DNA of 47,280 bases, from positions 1-47,280 of IMG/VR virus record IMGVR_UViG_3300025913_000011; one strand, given 5' to 3'. Position numbers and translations under genes: made by a program. This DNA comes from a virus. Positions 24,699-31,359 of the stretch are shown here, one piece after another; within the stretch, counting starts at the first letter, position 1; each line of letters starts with the position of its first letter. Below the pieces are notes generated by a model that searched no databases, was not told the DNA's origin, and saw only the letters and a list, made by a program, of their open reading frames with translations.

Positions 24699-25046
24699 TC
24701 ATGGATGCTCCTCGAATATGAATTTTTCAACTGCCAATTGGTCTTCAATGAAGACCTGTTCTTGGTTAGATACGAGGCAGTATTTTTCAACCATGCGGCG
24801 AGCCTCAGAAACGCTAGAGAAGAACTGACCATGCAGCGGAAGGCCGGGACCGTTTGCGTAAACCCCCTCTGGAAGACCGCTGATCACCCCTCCGCAATAC
24901 ATTGCCCCATCCTCGTCTGTATATCGATATGCAATCGCGTCATCAGCCCACCATGTAACCCGCACCTGAGTCTGCCTTGGAACCGATATAACGCGCCGCT
25001 GGCATCCGCACAGGATCACCAAGAGGGCTAAGGAAAGAAGTTTCAT
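24699..25046 (-). CDS. Lipoprotein of the lysogeny operon
   Basis: 115 aa from ATG 25046. Residues 1-15 are a lipoprotein signal ending LCGC (lipid Cys at 15). The mature part has a beta-rich middle (VRVTWWADDAIAYRYTDEDG) and acidic C-terminus (VFIEDQLAVEKFIFEE). Its ATG overlaps the stop of the gene upstream. Phage lipoproteins expressed from a prophage are often superinfection-exclusion factors; that role is inferred from location and type, not from sequence similarity. Confidence 0.6.
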   Translation of the reverse strand: MKLLSLALLVILCGCQRRVISVPRQTQVRVTWWADDAIAYRYTDEDGAMYCGGVISGLPEGVYANGPGLPLHGQFFSSVSEARRMVEKYCLVSNQEQVFIEDQLAVEKFIFEEHP

Positions 25047-25174
25047 GGCTCACGCTCCCCAAGTCGTCTGCCCCTGCGCATATCTTTCCACGTTCCCCAT
25101 GCCAGCCACGCAGCAAATACAGTTACTCCCAAATAAGCCGCAGCGAACAAATACCAAACCGTGCTCTCGCTCAT
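25043..25174 (-). CDS. 43-aa single-span membrane peptide
   Basis: Minus-strand ATG 25174 overlaps the stop of the gene upstream (ATGA) and its own stop overlaps the lipoprotein start (ATGA). The product has one span (LFAAAYLGVTVFAAWLAWGT) followed by a strongly basic tail (KDMRRGRRLGERE), giving an N-out/C-in topology. Coupling on both sides makes it a real gene. Possible partner of the lipoprotein in envelope protection. Confidence 0.6.
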   Translation of the reverse strand: MSESTVWYLFAAAYLGVTVFAAWLAWGTWKDMRRGRRLGEREP

Positions 25175-25527
25175 TCCGGCTTACCGTCCTTCCCTTGTGG
25201 CCCCGACCACACATACAAGCGGCCCATTATTATGCGGTAATCAATTGGCAGATTCCGATTCTTGGCAAGTGCCAGAACCTTATCTCGTGTCTGCAATATC
25301 GAGAGATGCTGAGGCTTGGGAACCTCTACCTCTCCGCCACGAGCAGCAGAAATGCGATCCATGATGCTGGACCAATCGACGGCGACTCTGCGTCTTGAGC
25401 GTCGCGGCTTGAGTTGCTTTGCCAGAGTAGGGCACCCAGTGATATGGATGTTCCCGTCCTCAGTCGCACCTGCATAGCCAGTACAGGTGTGCGCCACGCC
25501 TTCCGTAACCGTTATCCACTCGCTCAT
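25171..25527 (-). CDS. Unknown protein of the lysogeny operon
   Basis: 118 aa from ATG 25527, which overlaps the stop of the upstream gene. N-terminal part EWITVTEGVAHTCTGYAG with a Cys, then a basic stretch (LKPRRSRRRVAVDW) and a compact C-terminus (YRIIMGRLYVWSGPQG). The basic patch allows DNA or RNA contact, but no known domain was recognised. Confidence 0.5.
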   Translation of the reverse strand: MSEWITVTEGVAHTCTGYAGATEDGNIHITGCPTLAKQLKPRRSRRRVAVDWSSIMDRISAARGGEVEVPKPQHLSILQTRDKVLALAKNRNLPIDYRIIMGRLYVWSGPQGKDGKPE

Positions 25528-25880
25528 TTCGCGTCCTTCTGCTTCGGGGGCCACGCACCCTGTGCTGCTGCAATCGCCTCATCTACATGCCCTGCGCCGA
25601 TTTCATAGAATCCGAGGTCTAGCGGCGCTCTGGCGAAGTTGATGATCTTCTGCGCATCGAGGAGGGCTTCGTACATCTTTGGGGCAGCTGCAATGAGGTT
25701 GGCGTTGGCTTCAGTCAACTCCAGCGCCTCGCGGTGTTCGCCGTTTAGGTAGTCGAAATTCGGGGCTGGCGATATATGCCCGTACCCAAGATGCGCGACT
25801 ACCCAAGCATCGGGTGTCAGCTCTGCGCCGATAATCTCGCCAGCGCTTTGTCTCCACGGTCCCGGCGTGAATTTGCTCAC
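25524..25880 (-). CDS. Conserved phage accessory protein (MSKFTPGPW type)
   Basis: 118 aa from GTG 25880 with a perfect AAGGAGG ribosome site; it overlaps the upstream stop as GTGA. The start SKFTPGPW, a central HISPAPNFDY, and the segment TEANANLIAAAPKMYEALLD form a pattern seen repeatedly in accessory genes of temperate phages. That core is usually followed by a helical end, as here. Function of the family is unknown to me. Confidence 0.6.
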   Translation of the reverse strand: MSKFTPGPWRQSAGEIIGAELTPDAWVVAHLGYGHISPAPNFDYLNGEHREALELTEANANLIAAAPKMYEALLDAQKIINFARAPLDLGFYEIGAGHVDEAIAAAQGAWPPKQKDAK

Positions 25881-26047
25881 TTGCCCTCCTTGGCCTTCGG
25901 GGGCCAGTAGCCATGCCGTTTCAAAGCAGCTTTGATGATCTCCTGCACTGCATGGCTGGCGCTGTCGTCGATGTTTTCAGCATAGCGCTGCATCGCCTCT
26001 TTCACTCTCGGATCAATCGTGACTGTCCAAAGAACCTTCGGGCTCAT
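25877..26047 (-). CDS. Ribbon-helix-helix regulator, candidate lysogeny repressor
   Basis: 56 aa from ATG 26047; first gene of the leftward operon. Strand VLWTVTIDPRVKEA, helix 1 KEAMQRYAENI, turn DDSA and helix 2 SHAVQEIIKAALKRHG follow the Arc/CopG/MetJ ribbon-helix-helix layout; the strand WTVTI would be the DNA-contacting ribbon. A short basic tail follows. It faces a control region with several GTTAC/GTAAC elements and a palindrome 44 bp upstream. No CI- or Cro-like helix-turn-helix gene is visible anywhere, so this is the best regulator candidate. Confidence 0.6.
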   Translation of the reverse strand: MSPKVLWTVTIDPRVKEAMQRYAENIDDSASHAVQEIIKAALKRHGYWPPKAKEGK

Positions 26048-26090
26048 GCCTCTATATTATGCGCTAAATAGGATATCGGTAGAAACTCGT

Positions 26091-26103
26091 TAGTAACTTA
26101 CTA
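26091..26103. promoter_or_regulatory. Palindromic operator candidate TAGTAACTTACTA
   Basis: TAGTAA and TTACTA are inverted around a single C. It lies 44 bp upstream of the ribbon-helix-helix gene start, at the edge of the leftward promoter region. Confidence 0.45.
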
Positions 26104-26207
26104 GATTCTTATTGCAATCGTTTTCAGGCTGTGCAATTATTTGCCTTCGTTACTTCCCCACCGGGCCTAGGGCCTTTCGTACCGTTACCCATATTCCCCA
26201 AAAGTGC

Positions 26208-26227
26208 CAGTTACGAGCAGGTAACTG
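26208..26227. promoter_or_regulatory. Inverted repeat before the integrase start
   Basis: CAGTTAC and GTAACTG separated by GAGCAG. It ends next to the ribosome site GAGGAG (26227-26232), so a protein bound here, or the hairpin in the mRNA, could block integrase expression. Confidence 0.5.
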
Positions 26228-26239
26228 AGGAGTAGAACT

Positions 26240-27310
26240 GTGTCCACACCCAGCCAACACACCCTGAACCATCTGGATTGTCCAGCGTGCGCGCTCGAAG
26301 CGGGCCCTCAATCAATGCTCACACCAGATTCGCCTTTTTCTGCTGCTGTGCAGGTTTGGTTAGCCGATCACTCTCCCTACATCAAGCCGGGAACCCTGAG
26401 AGTCTATCGGCAATATGCCAAAACGCTAACCCAGTTCCTAAACGACATTCCTCTCAGCCAGATACACATCGGCAACGTGCGAGCATATCAGCGCGAACGT
26501 TCGCAGAGAGCCTGTGCGCAGAGGATCAATGCCGAGGTCATCGCCGTTCTTGCCCCCGTGCTCAAGGAAGTAGGGCTCTGGCATCGCATGAGCGATGTTT
26601 ATAGACCGCTGCCTGTGCCCAAAAAGAAGGTGCGCCAGAACATGAGCGAGGAGGAAGAGAGACGATTCCTTGCCTGTGCGCTGGACTCGTCCAAGCCGAA
26701 ACGCCTCATGGCCGGCCACTGCCTGGTAATCATGGCCAACACCGGAATGGGCTTTGGCGAGTTACGACATTTGAAGCGGGAGGACGTTACTTTAGATGTG
26801 GACAGGCCATTCGTAACTGTCAACCCCGAGGGAGCCAAGAACGACTTCCGCGTGCGCACGATCCCGCTGAACTGGCTTGCGCTGAGGTCTATGAGATGGA
26901 TCCTGCTCCGATGGCATAACCTCGGCGGCAAAAACCCGACAGATTACATCCTGCCTCATCACGGAGTACGCACAGAGCACGAGAAGAACGATCCAAGCCA
27001 TAGGGCCAGCTCTGCCGACTTCTCGCGGCCAATTACCGGTATCTATCGCGGCGGCAACGACATACTGAAAGAAGCTGGTTTAGAACACCTGAAGCTCTAC
27101 GACATGCGCAGCCATTTCTGCACCAAGCTGCTCTCCGATCCCAATGTCTCCGATCAGATGTTCAAAGAGCTGTTCGGCCATACCACGCAAGACATGCGCA
27201 ACCGATATTCAGCGCAGAGGATTGAAAAGAAGTCCGCGGCTGTGGAAAGACTGGCGCTTGATCCGGCTCCCGCAGTCAAGTTGATTGCATTTCCGGGTGG
27301 TCGCAAATAA
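26240..27310 (+). CDS. int: Tyrosine-type integrase
   Basis: 356 aa from GTG 26240, with GAGGAG 7 nt upstream. The N-terminus has CPAC (14-17), perhaps a small metal site. An N-terminal core-binding region (FSAAVQVWLADHSPY...VRAYQRERSQR) precedes the catalytic domain. Catalytic residues seen: R176 in GFGELRHLKRED, K200 in GAKNDFRVRTIPL, R290 in LYDMRSHFCTKL, H314 in LFGHTTQDMRNRY and the nucleophile Y323. The usual His of the HxxR box is replaced by Tyr287, a tolerated variation. It integrates and excises the phage; transcribed between the lysogeny control region and the early promoter. Confidence 0.9.
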   Translation: MSTPSQHTLNHLDCPACALEAGPQSMLTPDSPFSAAVQVWLADHSPYIKPGTLRVYRQYAKTLTQFLNDIPLSQIHIGNVRAYQRERSQRACAQRINAEVIAVLAPVLKEVGLWHRMSDVYRPLPVPKKKVRQNMSEEEERRFLACALDSSKPKRLMAGHCLVIMANTGMGFGELRHLKREDVTLDVDRPFVTVNPEGAKNDFRVRTIPLNWLALRSMRWILLRWHNLGGKNPTDYILPHHGVRTEHEKNDPSHRASSADFSRPITGIYRGGNDILKEAGLEHLKLYDMRSHFCTKLLSDPNVSDQMFKELFGHTTQDMRNRYSAQRIEKKSAAVERLALDPAPAVKLIAFPGGRK

Positions 27311-27324
27311 ATACAAAATACCTC

Positions 27325-27353
27325 TTGACTACTACCAGAGTCGCGACTATAGT
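27325..27353 (+). promoter_or_regulatory. Strong early sigma70-type promoter
   Basis: TTGACT (27325-27330), 17-nt spacer, TATAGT (27348-27353). Two perfect 10-bp palindromes, AGTCGCGACT (27339-27348) and GACTATAGTC (27345-27354), overlap the spacer and the -10 box, which suggests repressor control. Start site would lie only about 14 nt before the first early ATG (27374). Confidence 0.7.
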
Positions 27354-27373
27354 CATTTCAGTGGAGGCAAGAG

Positions 27374-27607
27374 ATGACAAAGACAGAGGTATCATTCAAA
27401 GGTTTTGACAATGCTGGCGAATTGCTCGATGCTCTGGAATCACTGATTTCTGATGCTAAAGCTCTCGCCGTAGGCCAAGAGTTGACTGGCTATGAAGTTT
27501 CAGTAGACGTGAAGTTTGAGGCTAGCGAAGAGAGCCTGAGTATCGCATCTCTCGAAGAAGAAACGCTGTCTGATGGCTCTAAGGTCTACAACATTCTGTT
27601 GAGCTAA
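27374..27607 (+). CDS. First early protein, small and acidic
   Basis: 77 aa; TGGAGG lies 6 nt before ATG 27374. Very acidic C-terminal half (KFEASEESLSIASLEEETLS), predicted beta-alpha-beta order. First gene under the early promoter, the place where phages often put anti-host or DNA-mimic proteins; its charge would suit mimicry, but that is speculation. Confidence 0.5.
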   Translation: MTKTEVSFKGFDNAGELLDALESLISDAKALAVGQELTGYEVSVDVKFEASEESLSIASLEEETLSDGSKVYNILLS

Positions 27608-27616
27608 CTTTTCCAC

Positions 27617-27646
27617 TTGACATTCAACCACCGTCACGACTAAGGT
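27617..27646 (+). promoter_or_regulatory. Second early promoter candidate
   Basis: TTGACA (27617-27622), 18-nt spacer, TAAGGT (27641-27646), just ahead of ATG 27655. The -35 is consensus but the -10 is weak. It would give a very short leader. Confidence 0.45.
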
Positions 27647-27654
27647 TCTTTCAC

Positions 27655-27813
27655 ATGAAAAAGATCATCCGGTACGAGCACAAATGCAAGCGGTGCGAGA
27701 TGACATTCGTGTCGCGCATGCAGAAGCCGAAGTGGTGCGGCAAGTGCAAATCCGCTTCGTGGGATGTGAAGCCGCAGCCCAAAGTTCAAGCTCAGCAACA
27801 GAGCGCAGCGTAG
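27655..27813 (+). CDS. 52-aa zinc-ribbon protein
   Basis: ATG 27655, no strong ribosome site (a near-leaderless start is possible if the promoter at 27617 is used). Two Cys pairs, CKRC (14-17) and CGKC (33-36), form a four-Cys zinc ribbon with a basic surface (KPKWCGKCKSASWDVK). Gln-rich disordered tail. Likely nucleic-acid or protein contact; role unknown. Confidence 0.55.
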   Translation: MKKIIRYEHKCKRCEMTFVSRMQKPKWCGKCKSASWDVKPQPKVQAQQQSAA

Positions 27814-27824
27814 CAAGTAACCAA

Positions 27825-27854
27825 AGGCGAGAGTACAAGTAACGTACCTCGCCT
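27825..27854 (+). promoter_or_regulatory. Long hairpin or operator before the next early gene
   Basis: AGGCGAG (27825-27831) and GTAC (27833-27836) pair with GTAC (27844-27847) and CTCGCCT (27848-27854), an 11-bp stem with one bulge and a 7-nt loop AAGTAAC. AAGTAAC also stands just upstream (27815-27821). The loop carries the same GTAAC word as the control region at 26048-26239. No T-run follows, so a bound protein or an RNA leader is more likely than a terminator. Confidence 0.4.
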
Positions 27855-27880
27855 AGATTCAGCCCAGAAAAGGAAAGCGT

Positions 27881-28093
27881 ATGAGCCTTACCTTACCTCA
27901 ATCTTTCCGCAGCCCAAAAGACGATAGTACGGTGCCTCAACAAGATGCGGCTGTGCCGAGCATCACTTCGACTCTGCTGGAGCTTGCCGTCATCGACGCC
28001 AGCCTAGAAGCCCATCGCAAGTGCCTTTCCACTCTTGAGCGCATCGCTGCTGACCTCGCGAAGATCAAGGCGGAAGCGGGGGTGCGGCAATGA
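27881..28093 (+). CDS. Small early protein, helical
   Basis: 70 aa; AAAGGAAAGCGT precedes ATG 27881. Disordered N-terminus, then a helix TLLELAVIDASLEAHRKCLS and a second (LERIAADLAKIKAEAG). One Cys. Its stop overlaps the next gene start (ATGA). Unknown. Confidence 0.5.
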   Translation: MSLTLPQSFRSPKDDSTVPQQDAAVPSITSTLLELAVIDASLEAHRKCLSTLERIAADLAKIKAEAGVRQ

Positions 28094-28296
28094 CAACCAA
28101 GCCTGAAGTTGTATCTGACGAAATGCTCGATTATCTGGACGGCCTTCGTGAGTCTGGCGCGACCAACATGTTCGGTGCAGCGCCCTATCTCGCCGATGAG
28201 TTCGGCATGGAAATCAAGGATGCCCGTTCGGTGCTGAGCTACTGGATGACTACGTTCTCCGAACGGCACCCGAAAAAAGACGGGAGGCAGCAATGA
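28090..28296 (+). CDS. Conserved small phage protein (MLDYLDGLRESGATNMF type)
   Basis: 68 aa, ATGA overlap. The segment EMLDYLDGLRESGATNMFGA and later VLSYWMTTFSERH form a pattern I have met in early regions of temperate phages near recombination genes. It looks like a compact helical domain, mildly acidic. Function not known. Confidence 0.55.
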   Translation: MTTKPEVVSDEMLDYLDGLRESGATNMFGAAPYLADEFGMEIKDARSVLSYWMTTFSERHPKKDGRQQ

Positions 28297-28520
28297 GCAC
28301 CTTCCCTGATATCGATCGCCGCACAGAAGCTCCGATGCCGTATGAGCTTTACCGCGATGAAGCCTTTCGCAAGTTCGGACGGTTCTTTGCAGCCTTCGTG
28401 CTGATGTCGCTGCTCTTTGCTGGCGCAGTTTACCCGTGGCGCCATGAGCTGGCAGCCCTTCCCTTCTTTGTGCTGTTTGTGGGCGGCATGTGGGTGATGG
28501 CGGGTGGGAGGAAGCAATGA
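28293..28520 (+). CDS. Small two-span membrane protein
   Basis: 75 aa, ATGA overlap. Cytoplasmic-looking start (RRTEAPMPYELYRDEAFRK), span 1 FFAAFVLMSLLFAGAVY, loop with WRHE, span 2 LPFFVLFVGGMWVMAG, basic end. Early-operon inner-membrane protein; function unknown. Confidence 0.55.
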   Translation: MSTFPDIDRRTEAPMPYELYRDEAFRKFGRFFAAFVLMSLLFAGAVYPWRHELAALPFFVLFVGGMWVMAGGRKQ

Positions 28521-28738
28521 AGACGAAGAACAAGCCCCTTCCCATGGGCGTTCAAATGCTTGGACATTTTGCTGATCGGATCGCAGAGGCAAGGATCACG
28601 CCAAAGATGCTGGCCGCTGAAGAGATGTACGAGGCGCTGAAGAACATCGTGGCTTCGCATGACAAGCGGGGTTCTGTCGGCTACGGGCTCATAGAGGCTG
28701 GGGCAATCGCACTCGCCAAAGCGGAGGGCCGTCAATGA
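28517..28738 (+). CDS. Small conserved-type protein (AAEEMYEALKNIV core)
   Basis: 73 aa from ATG 28517 (ATGA overlap; an ATG at 28490 lies inside the previous gene). The core KMLAAEEMYEALKNIVASHD followed by a Gly/Ala-rich helix (IEAGAIALAKAEG) recalls the C-terminal part of accessory proteins like that at 25524-25880 (AAPKMYEALLD), suggesting a shared small domain. Unknown role. Confidence 0.5.
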   Translation: MKTKNKPLPMGVQMLGHFADRIAEARITPKMLAAEEMYEALKNIVASHDKRGSVGYGLIEAGAIALAKAEGRQ

Positions 28739-28917
28739 CCGACTCCTGCTACTACCACGCCTGCTGTGAGTGCGGCTTTGAAGCCTGCGAGTTCGACAAG
28801 AACCTGCAAGGCAAAGACCTGCTGATAGAGGACGAAAAGGACGTTTGGTTCTGCCGTGAGTGCTGGAAGCAGATGGATGCCGAACGGGAAGCGAAGTACA
28901 CGGAGAGTGCAGCATGA
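28735..28917 (+). CDS. Small Cys-rich zinc-binding protein
   Basis: 60 aa, ATGA overlap. CCECGFEAC (10-18) and FCRECW give four or more metal ligands around an acidic middle (DLLIEDEKDVW). Likely a treble-clef or ribbon zinc site. It precedes the ERF gene and overlaps it by 4 nt. Confidence 0.5.
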   Translation: MTDSCYYHACCECGFEACEFDKNLQGKDLLIEDEKDVWFCRECWKQMDAEREAKYTESAA

Positions 28918-29705
28918 GCACACTGAATCAGCAATTAGAAGGCAGCTTGCAGTTGATTGACAAGCGCAGCGCTCAGAACATCCCGGTTGAGCCCTTGAGC
29001 CCCATGCAGGAACTGCAGATGCAGATTGTGCGCACTGGAGATTTGGAGAAGTTGAAGCAGTTGCGCGAGATAGAGCGGGAGTGGAAGGCGGATCGGGCGA
29101 AGGAGCTTTTCACGGAAGCAATGGCGGCGTTCAAAGATGAGCCCCAGGTTGTCCGCATCCTGAAGGACAAGAAGAACAAGCAATACGGAGATTCGCCATA
29201 TGCGTCACTAGGGCGGGAGGCATCGGTTATCGTGCCTCTCTTGAGCAAGCATGGGCTGAGTGGTGACTGGAAGTTGTCCCAGACAGATAAGGGAATCACA
29301 GTTTCCTACGTGCTCACTCATCGGGCAGGCCATTCATCGGAGCCGGTATCAATCACGCTCCCACCTGACGCATCGGGCGTTAAGAATGTCGCCCAGCAGG
29401 TCAAGTCTTCTATCACCTATGGCCGAATCATCACGCTGGAGTGCGCGTGCGGCATAGCTCCGATTGACAGTTTCGCCAGCCTTAACGATGACGGGAACGC
29501 AATCGGGCAGGAAGAGCAGGGAGAACTAGACGAGCGCGATTACGCCAATATGGTCGATCTGATTGAGGCGTCCCGCACCCTTGACGAACTCAAAGTCAAC
29601 TACCGCAAGGCTCAAGATGCAGCCGAATCAGCGAAAGACCATTCGGCCGCAAAAACGTTTGCTGAGATCAAGAACAAGATGTACAGAAAGCTGGCCAAGG
29701 CATGA
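28914..29705 (+). CDS. erf: ERF-family single-strand annealing protein
   Basis: 263 aa from ATG 28914 (ATGA overlap). The ERF signature is visible: PYASLGREASVIVPLLSKHG (95-114), SYVLTHRAGHSS (131-142), QQVKSSITYGRIITLECACG (161-180), IAP and NDDGNAIG. Such proteins anneal complementary single strands during phage recombination and genome circularisation. A coiled-coil N-terminal part (EKLKQLREIEREWKADRA) is longer than in short ERFs. It partners the exonuclease that follows directly. Confidence 0.85.
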   Translation: MSTLNQQLEGSLQLIDKRSAQNIPVEPLSPMQELQMQIVRTGDLEKLKQLREIEREWKADRAKELFTEAMAAFKDEPQVVRILKDKKNKQYGDSPYASLGREASVIVPLLSKHGLSGDWKLSQTDKGITVSYVLTHRAGHSSEPVSITLPPDASGVKNVAQQVKSSITYGRIITLECACGIAPIDSFASLNDDGNAIGQEEQGELDERDYANMVDLIEASRTLDELKVNYRKAQDAAESAKDHSAAKTFAEIKNKMYRKLAKA

Positions 29706-30454
29706 GAAACACGTACGGCTCTCAGCAGGGAGATGCTTGGCTCAAGAACAGAGTGGGGCGCATCCCCGGCTCCAAACTTAAGGCACTGCGCCCAAACAAG
29801 AAGGGTGGCTACTATGCAGAGCGCGAAACATTGCTTGAGGAAGTCATCACTGAGCGGCTTACCGGACGGGCGAAGGATCACTACGTAAGCCCTTCAATGC
29901 AGCGCGGCTCGTCACTCGAAGAGGATGCACGAATCTACTACGAACGCGCCCTAGGTGTGATGACTGCCCCGGTGAACTTCGTGCTTCATCCGAAATACGA
30001 CTTCACGGGCAGCAGCCCTGATGCGCTTGTCGATGACGATGGGGTTCTGGAAATCAAGTGCCTAGAACCGCACAACCATGTGCACTACGTGAGGCGCAAG
30101 GAAATCCCCGAAGAGTACATGCCGCAGATTCAGTGGGAGATGGCCTGCACGGAGCGCAAGTGGTGCGACTTTGTACTGTATTGCCCCGACATCCACGAAC
30201 CAAAGGCGCGATTCTTCTACCGCAGAGTGGATCGTGATCAGGCACTTATCGACTACTACACCGCCGAAGTGCTGAAGCTCAATGCAGAGGTTGAATACTA
30301 CTTTGCCGAAAACGGCTTCACTGCTGTTGCCCCGTATCCAGTGGAAGTGATTACCGAGGATGGCGAAGTGATCGAAGACGGGACCGGAATCACAGACGAA
30401 GACTGGGCCGTCATCGAGCGCAGAGTGCAGAGAGTGGAAGAGGGGGTTGCGTGA
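29702..30454 (+). CDS. YqaJ/lambda-exo-type 5'-3' exonuclease
   Basis: 250 aa, ATGA overlap with ERF. PD-(D/E)xK residues: E73 in QRGSSLEEDARIYYE, D107 in FTGSSPDALVDDDG, E117 and K119 in LEIKC, then a helix with Q142 and Q144 (EYMPQIQWEMACTERKWCD). The resected single strand would be used by the ERF protein, making a two-component recombination system. The C-terminal 60 residues are acidic (VIEDGTGITDEDWAVI) and beyond the usual core. Confidence 0.88.
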   Translation: MRNTYGSQQGDAWLKNRVGRIPGSKLKALRPNKKGGYYAERETLLEEVITERLTGRAKDHYVSPSMQRGSSLEEDARIYYERALGVMTAPVNFVLHPKYDFTGSSPDALVDDDGVLEIKCLEPHNHVHYVRRKEIPEEYMPQIQWEMACTERKWCDFVLYCPDIHEPKARFFYRRVDRDQALIDYYTAEVLKLNAEVEYYFAENGFTAVAPYPVEVITEDGEVIEDGTGITDEDWAVIERRVQRVEEGVA

Positions 30455-30819
30455 GCGAGTTGGTTTGTCGCATTCAAGATCGCGAAGGCAGAGGCCCGTA
30501 TAGGCCGGGATTCTCGCATGTCTGGTCTGAGCGGGAGGACGGACCTGACCCGGTGTTCATCGCATTCCCCGGAATTATGGCGAAGGCACGAAAGATAGTG
30601 GACGAGAAGGGCGGTTCTGTTGGGTGCGCATTTAGAACACTAGAACAAGCGCAGAACTGGTTTAGTCCATCGGAAGTGCTCACGCTCGCCAAGCTGGGGT
30701 ATTCGTTGTGCTGGGTAAAGCCTGATGAGGTGCTAGCGGAGAACACTGATCAGACGGTGATTTGGACTGCTAAGCCGCTCTCTGAATCGGTCATCGCTAC
30801 TGGTTGGAGGCGCCCATGA
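30451..30819 (+). CDS. Unknown early protein after the exonuclease
   Basis: 122 aa from GTG 30451 (GTGA overlap). Starts CRIQDREGRGPYRPGFSHVW, a pattern that I associate with phage proteins placed after recombination genes, but no function is known to me. Trp- and Pro-rich; one helix (FRTLEQAQNWF) and a C-terminal ESVIATGWRRP. Confidence 0.5.
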   Translation: MSELVCRIQDREGRGPYRPGFSHVWSEREDGPDPVFIAFPGIMAKARKIVDEKGGSVGCAFRTLEQAQNWFSPSEVLTLAKLGYSLCWVKPDEVLAENTDQTVIWTAKPLSESVIATGWRRP

Positions 30820-30884
30820 AGCGCACCCCCTTGCAGCGCAAGACTCGGCTCAGAGCGCGCCGAAATAAGCTGGAGGCCGTGTGA
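30816..30884 (+). CDS. 22-aa very basic peptide
   Basis: ATG 30816 overlaps the upstream stop (ATGA) and its own stop overlaps the next GTG. The sequence MKRTPLQRKTRLRARRNKLE looks like the N-terminal tail that usually precedes an HNH domain in related phage nucleases. Here it is separated from the HNH-like gene by a frame change, so it may be a split-off tail or a working leader peptide. Confidence 0.45.
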   Translation: MKRTPLQRKTRLRARRNKLEAV

Positions 30885-31252
30885 GCTTCTTCATCAAGCA
30901 GAAGGGCGTCAAGGTCTATCCCGATGGCAGAGAGGTATGTGACCTATACAGCGTTGCAGGCAAGCGCGAGTATGCACGCCGCATTCAAGCAATGGTCAAC
31001 CGTCAGCGTGGCATCTGCTGCTTGCACGGATACGCTCCTGGCTGCCCCGGAAGATTCGGCGGCGATCGCCAGACTTTTGAGCACGAGAACGGCAGGGGGA
31101 TGGGCGGCGCTCATCGCGACGACCGCATTGAACTGCCCGATGGAACATGGATTAACGGTGCTGCACATTACGCCTGCAACCTATGGAAAGGCTCCCGCAG
31201 GATTCCGTACAACGTTCCATTTAACAGCTTTGCAAAGGAGCTACGCGCATGA
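30881..31252 (+). CDS. HNH-like nuclease-fold protein
   Basis: 123 aa from GTG 30881. Zinc/HNH pattern: CCLHGYAPGCPGRF (Cys and His ligands), then TFEHENGRGMGGAHRDDRI, with the His-Glu-Asn triplet in the active-site position, and AAHYACNLWKGSRRIPYN as the second strand-helix with Asn and Cys. This matches recombination-endonuclease-type HNH proteins of phages (NinG-like in context). The basic extension expected before it is encoded separately in the preceding peptide. Confidence 0.6.
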   Translation: MSFFIKQKGVKVYPDGREVCDLYSVAGKREYARRIQAMVNRQRGICCLHGYAPGCPGRFGGDRQTFEHENGRGMGGAHRDDRIELPDGTWINGAAHYACNLWKGSRRIPYNVPFNSFAKELRA

Positions 31253-31359
31253 CCACCGAGCAGCTAATCCTGCTCTCTCCCTTTGTACTGCTTGGTTTGG
31301 GCATGGCATGGATTTCATTTCGGGGCGCTGCATACAAGTCTACGAGGAGGACGAAGTGA
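31249..31359 (+). CDS. 36-aa single-span membrane peptide
   Basis: ATGA overlap upstream; stop overlaps the GTG of the methyltransferase. One span (LILLSPFVLLGLGMAWISF) followed by a basic end (YKSTRRTK). Coupling on both sides argues for a real gene. Function unknown. Confidence 0.5.
   Translation: MTTEQLILLSPFVLLGLGMAWISFRGAAYKSTRRTK

Larger units (their letters stand above)
26048..26239. promoter_or_regulatory. Divergent control region (lysogeny operon / integrase)
   Basis: 192 bp, no gene. It holds a palindrome TAGTAACTTACTA (26091-26103), an inverted repeat CAGTTAC-N6-GTAACTG (26208-26227) and three further GTAAC/GTTAC copies (26093, 26149, 26184). A rightward sigma70-like promoter is TTGCAA (26112-26117), 17 nt, AATTAT (26135-26140). 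A leftward candidate TTGCAC...AATAAG overlaps the same bases on the minus strand. This is an operator-type layout between divergent genes. Confidence 0.55.

Noticed and set aside
24120-26240. CI- or Cro-like helix-turn-helix repressor
   Set aside because: All frames of the leftward operon were read; only a ribbon-helix-helix protein was found there.
27937-28545. A 202-codon minus-strand open frame opposite three early genes
   Set aside because: Arg/His/Ser-rich shadow composition, no ribosome site, and it opposes three coupled plus-strand genes.
30924-31355. Upstream extension of the DNA-methyltransferase frame
   Set aside because: The frame is open but runs through the HNH-like gene in another frame. 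The GTG at 31356 has a strong ribosome site and starts the protein at the usual point before the DPPY motif.
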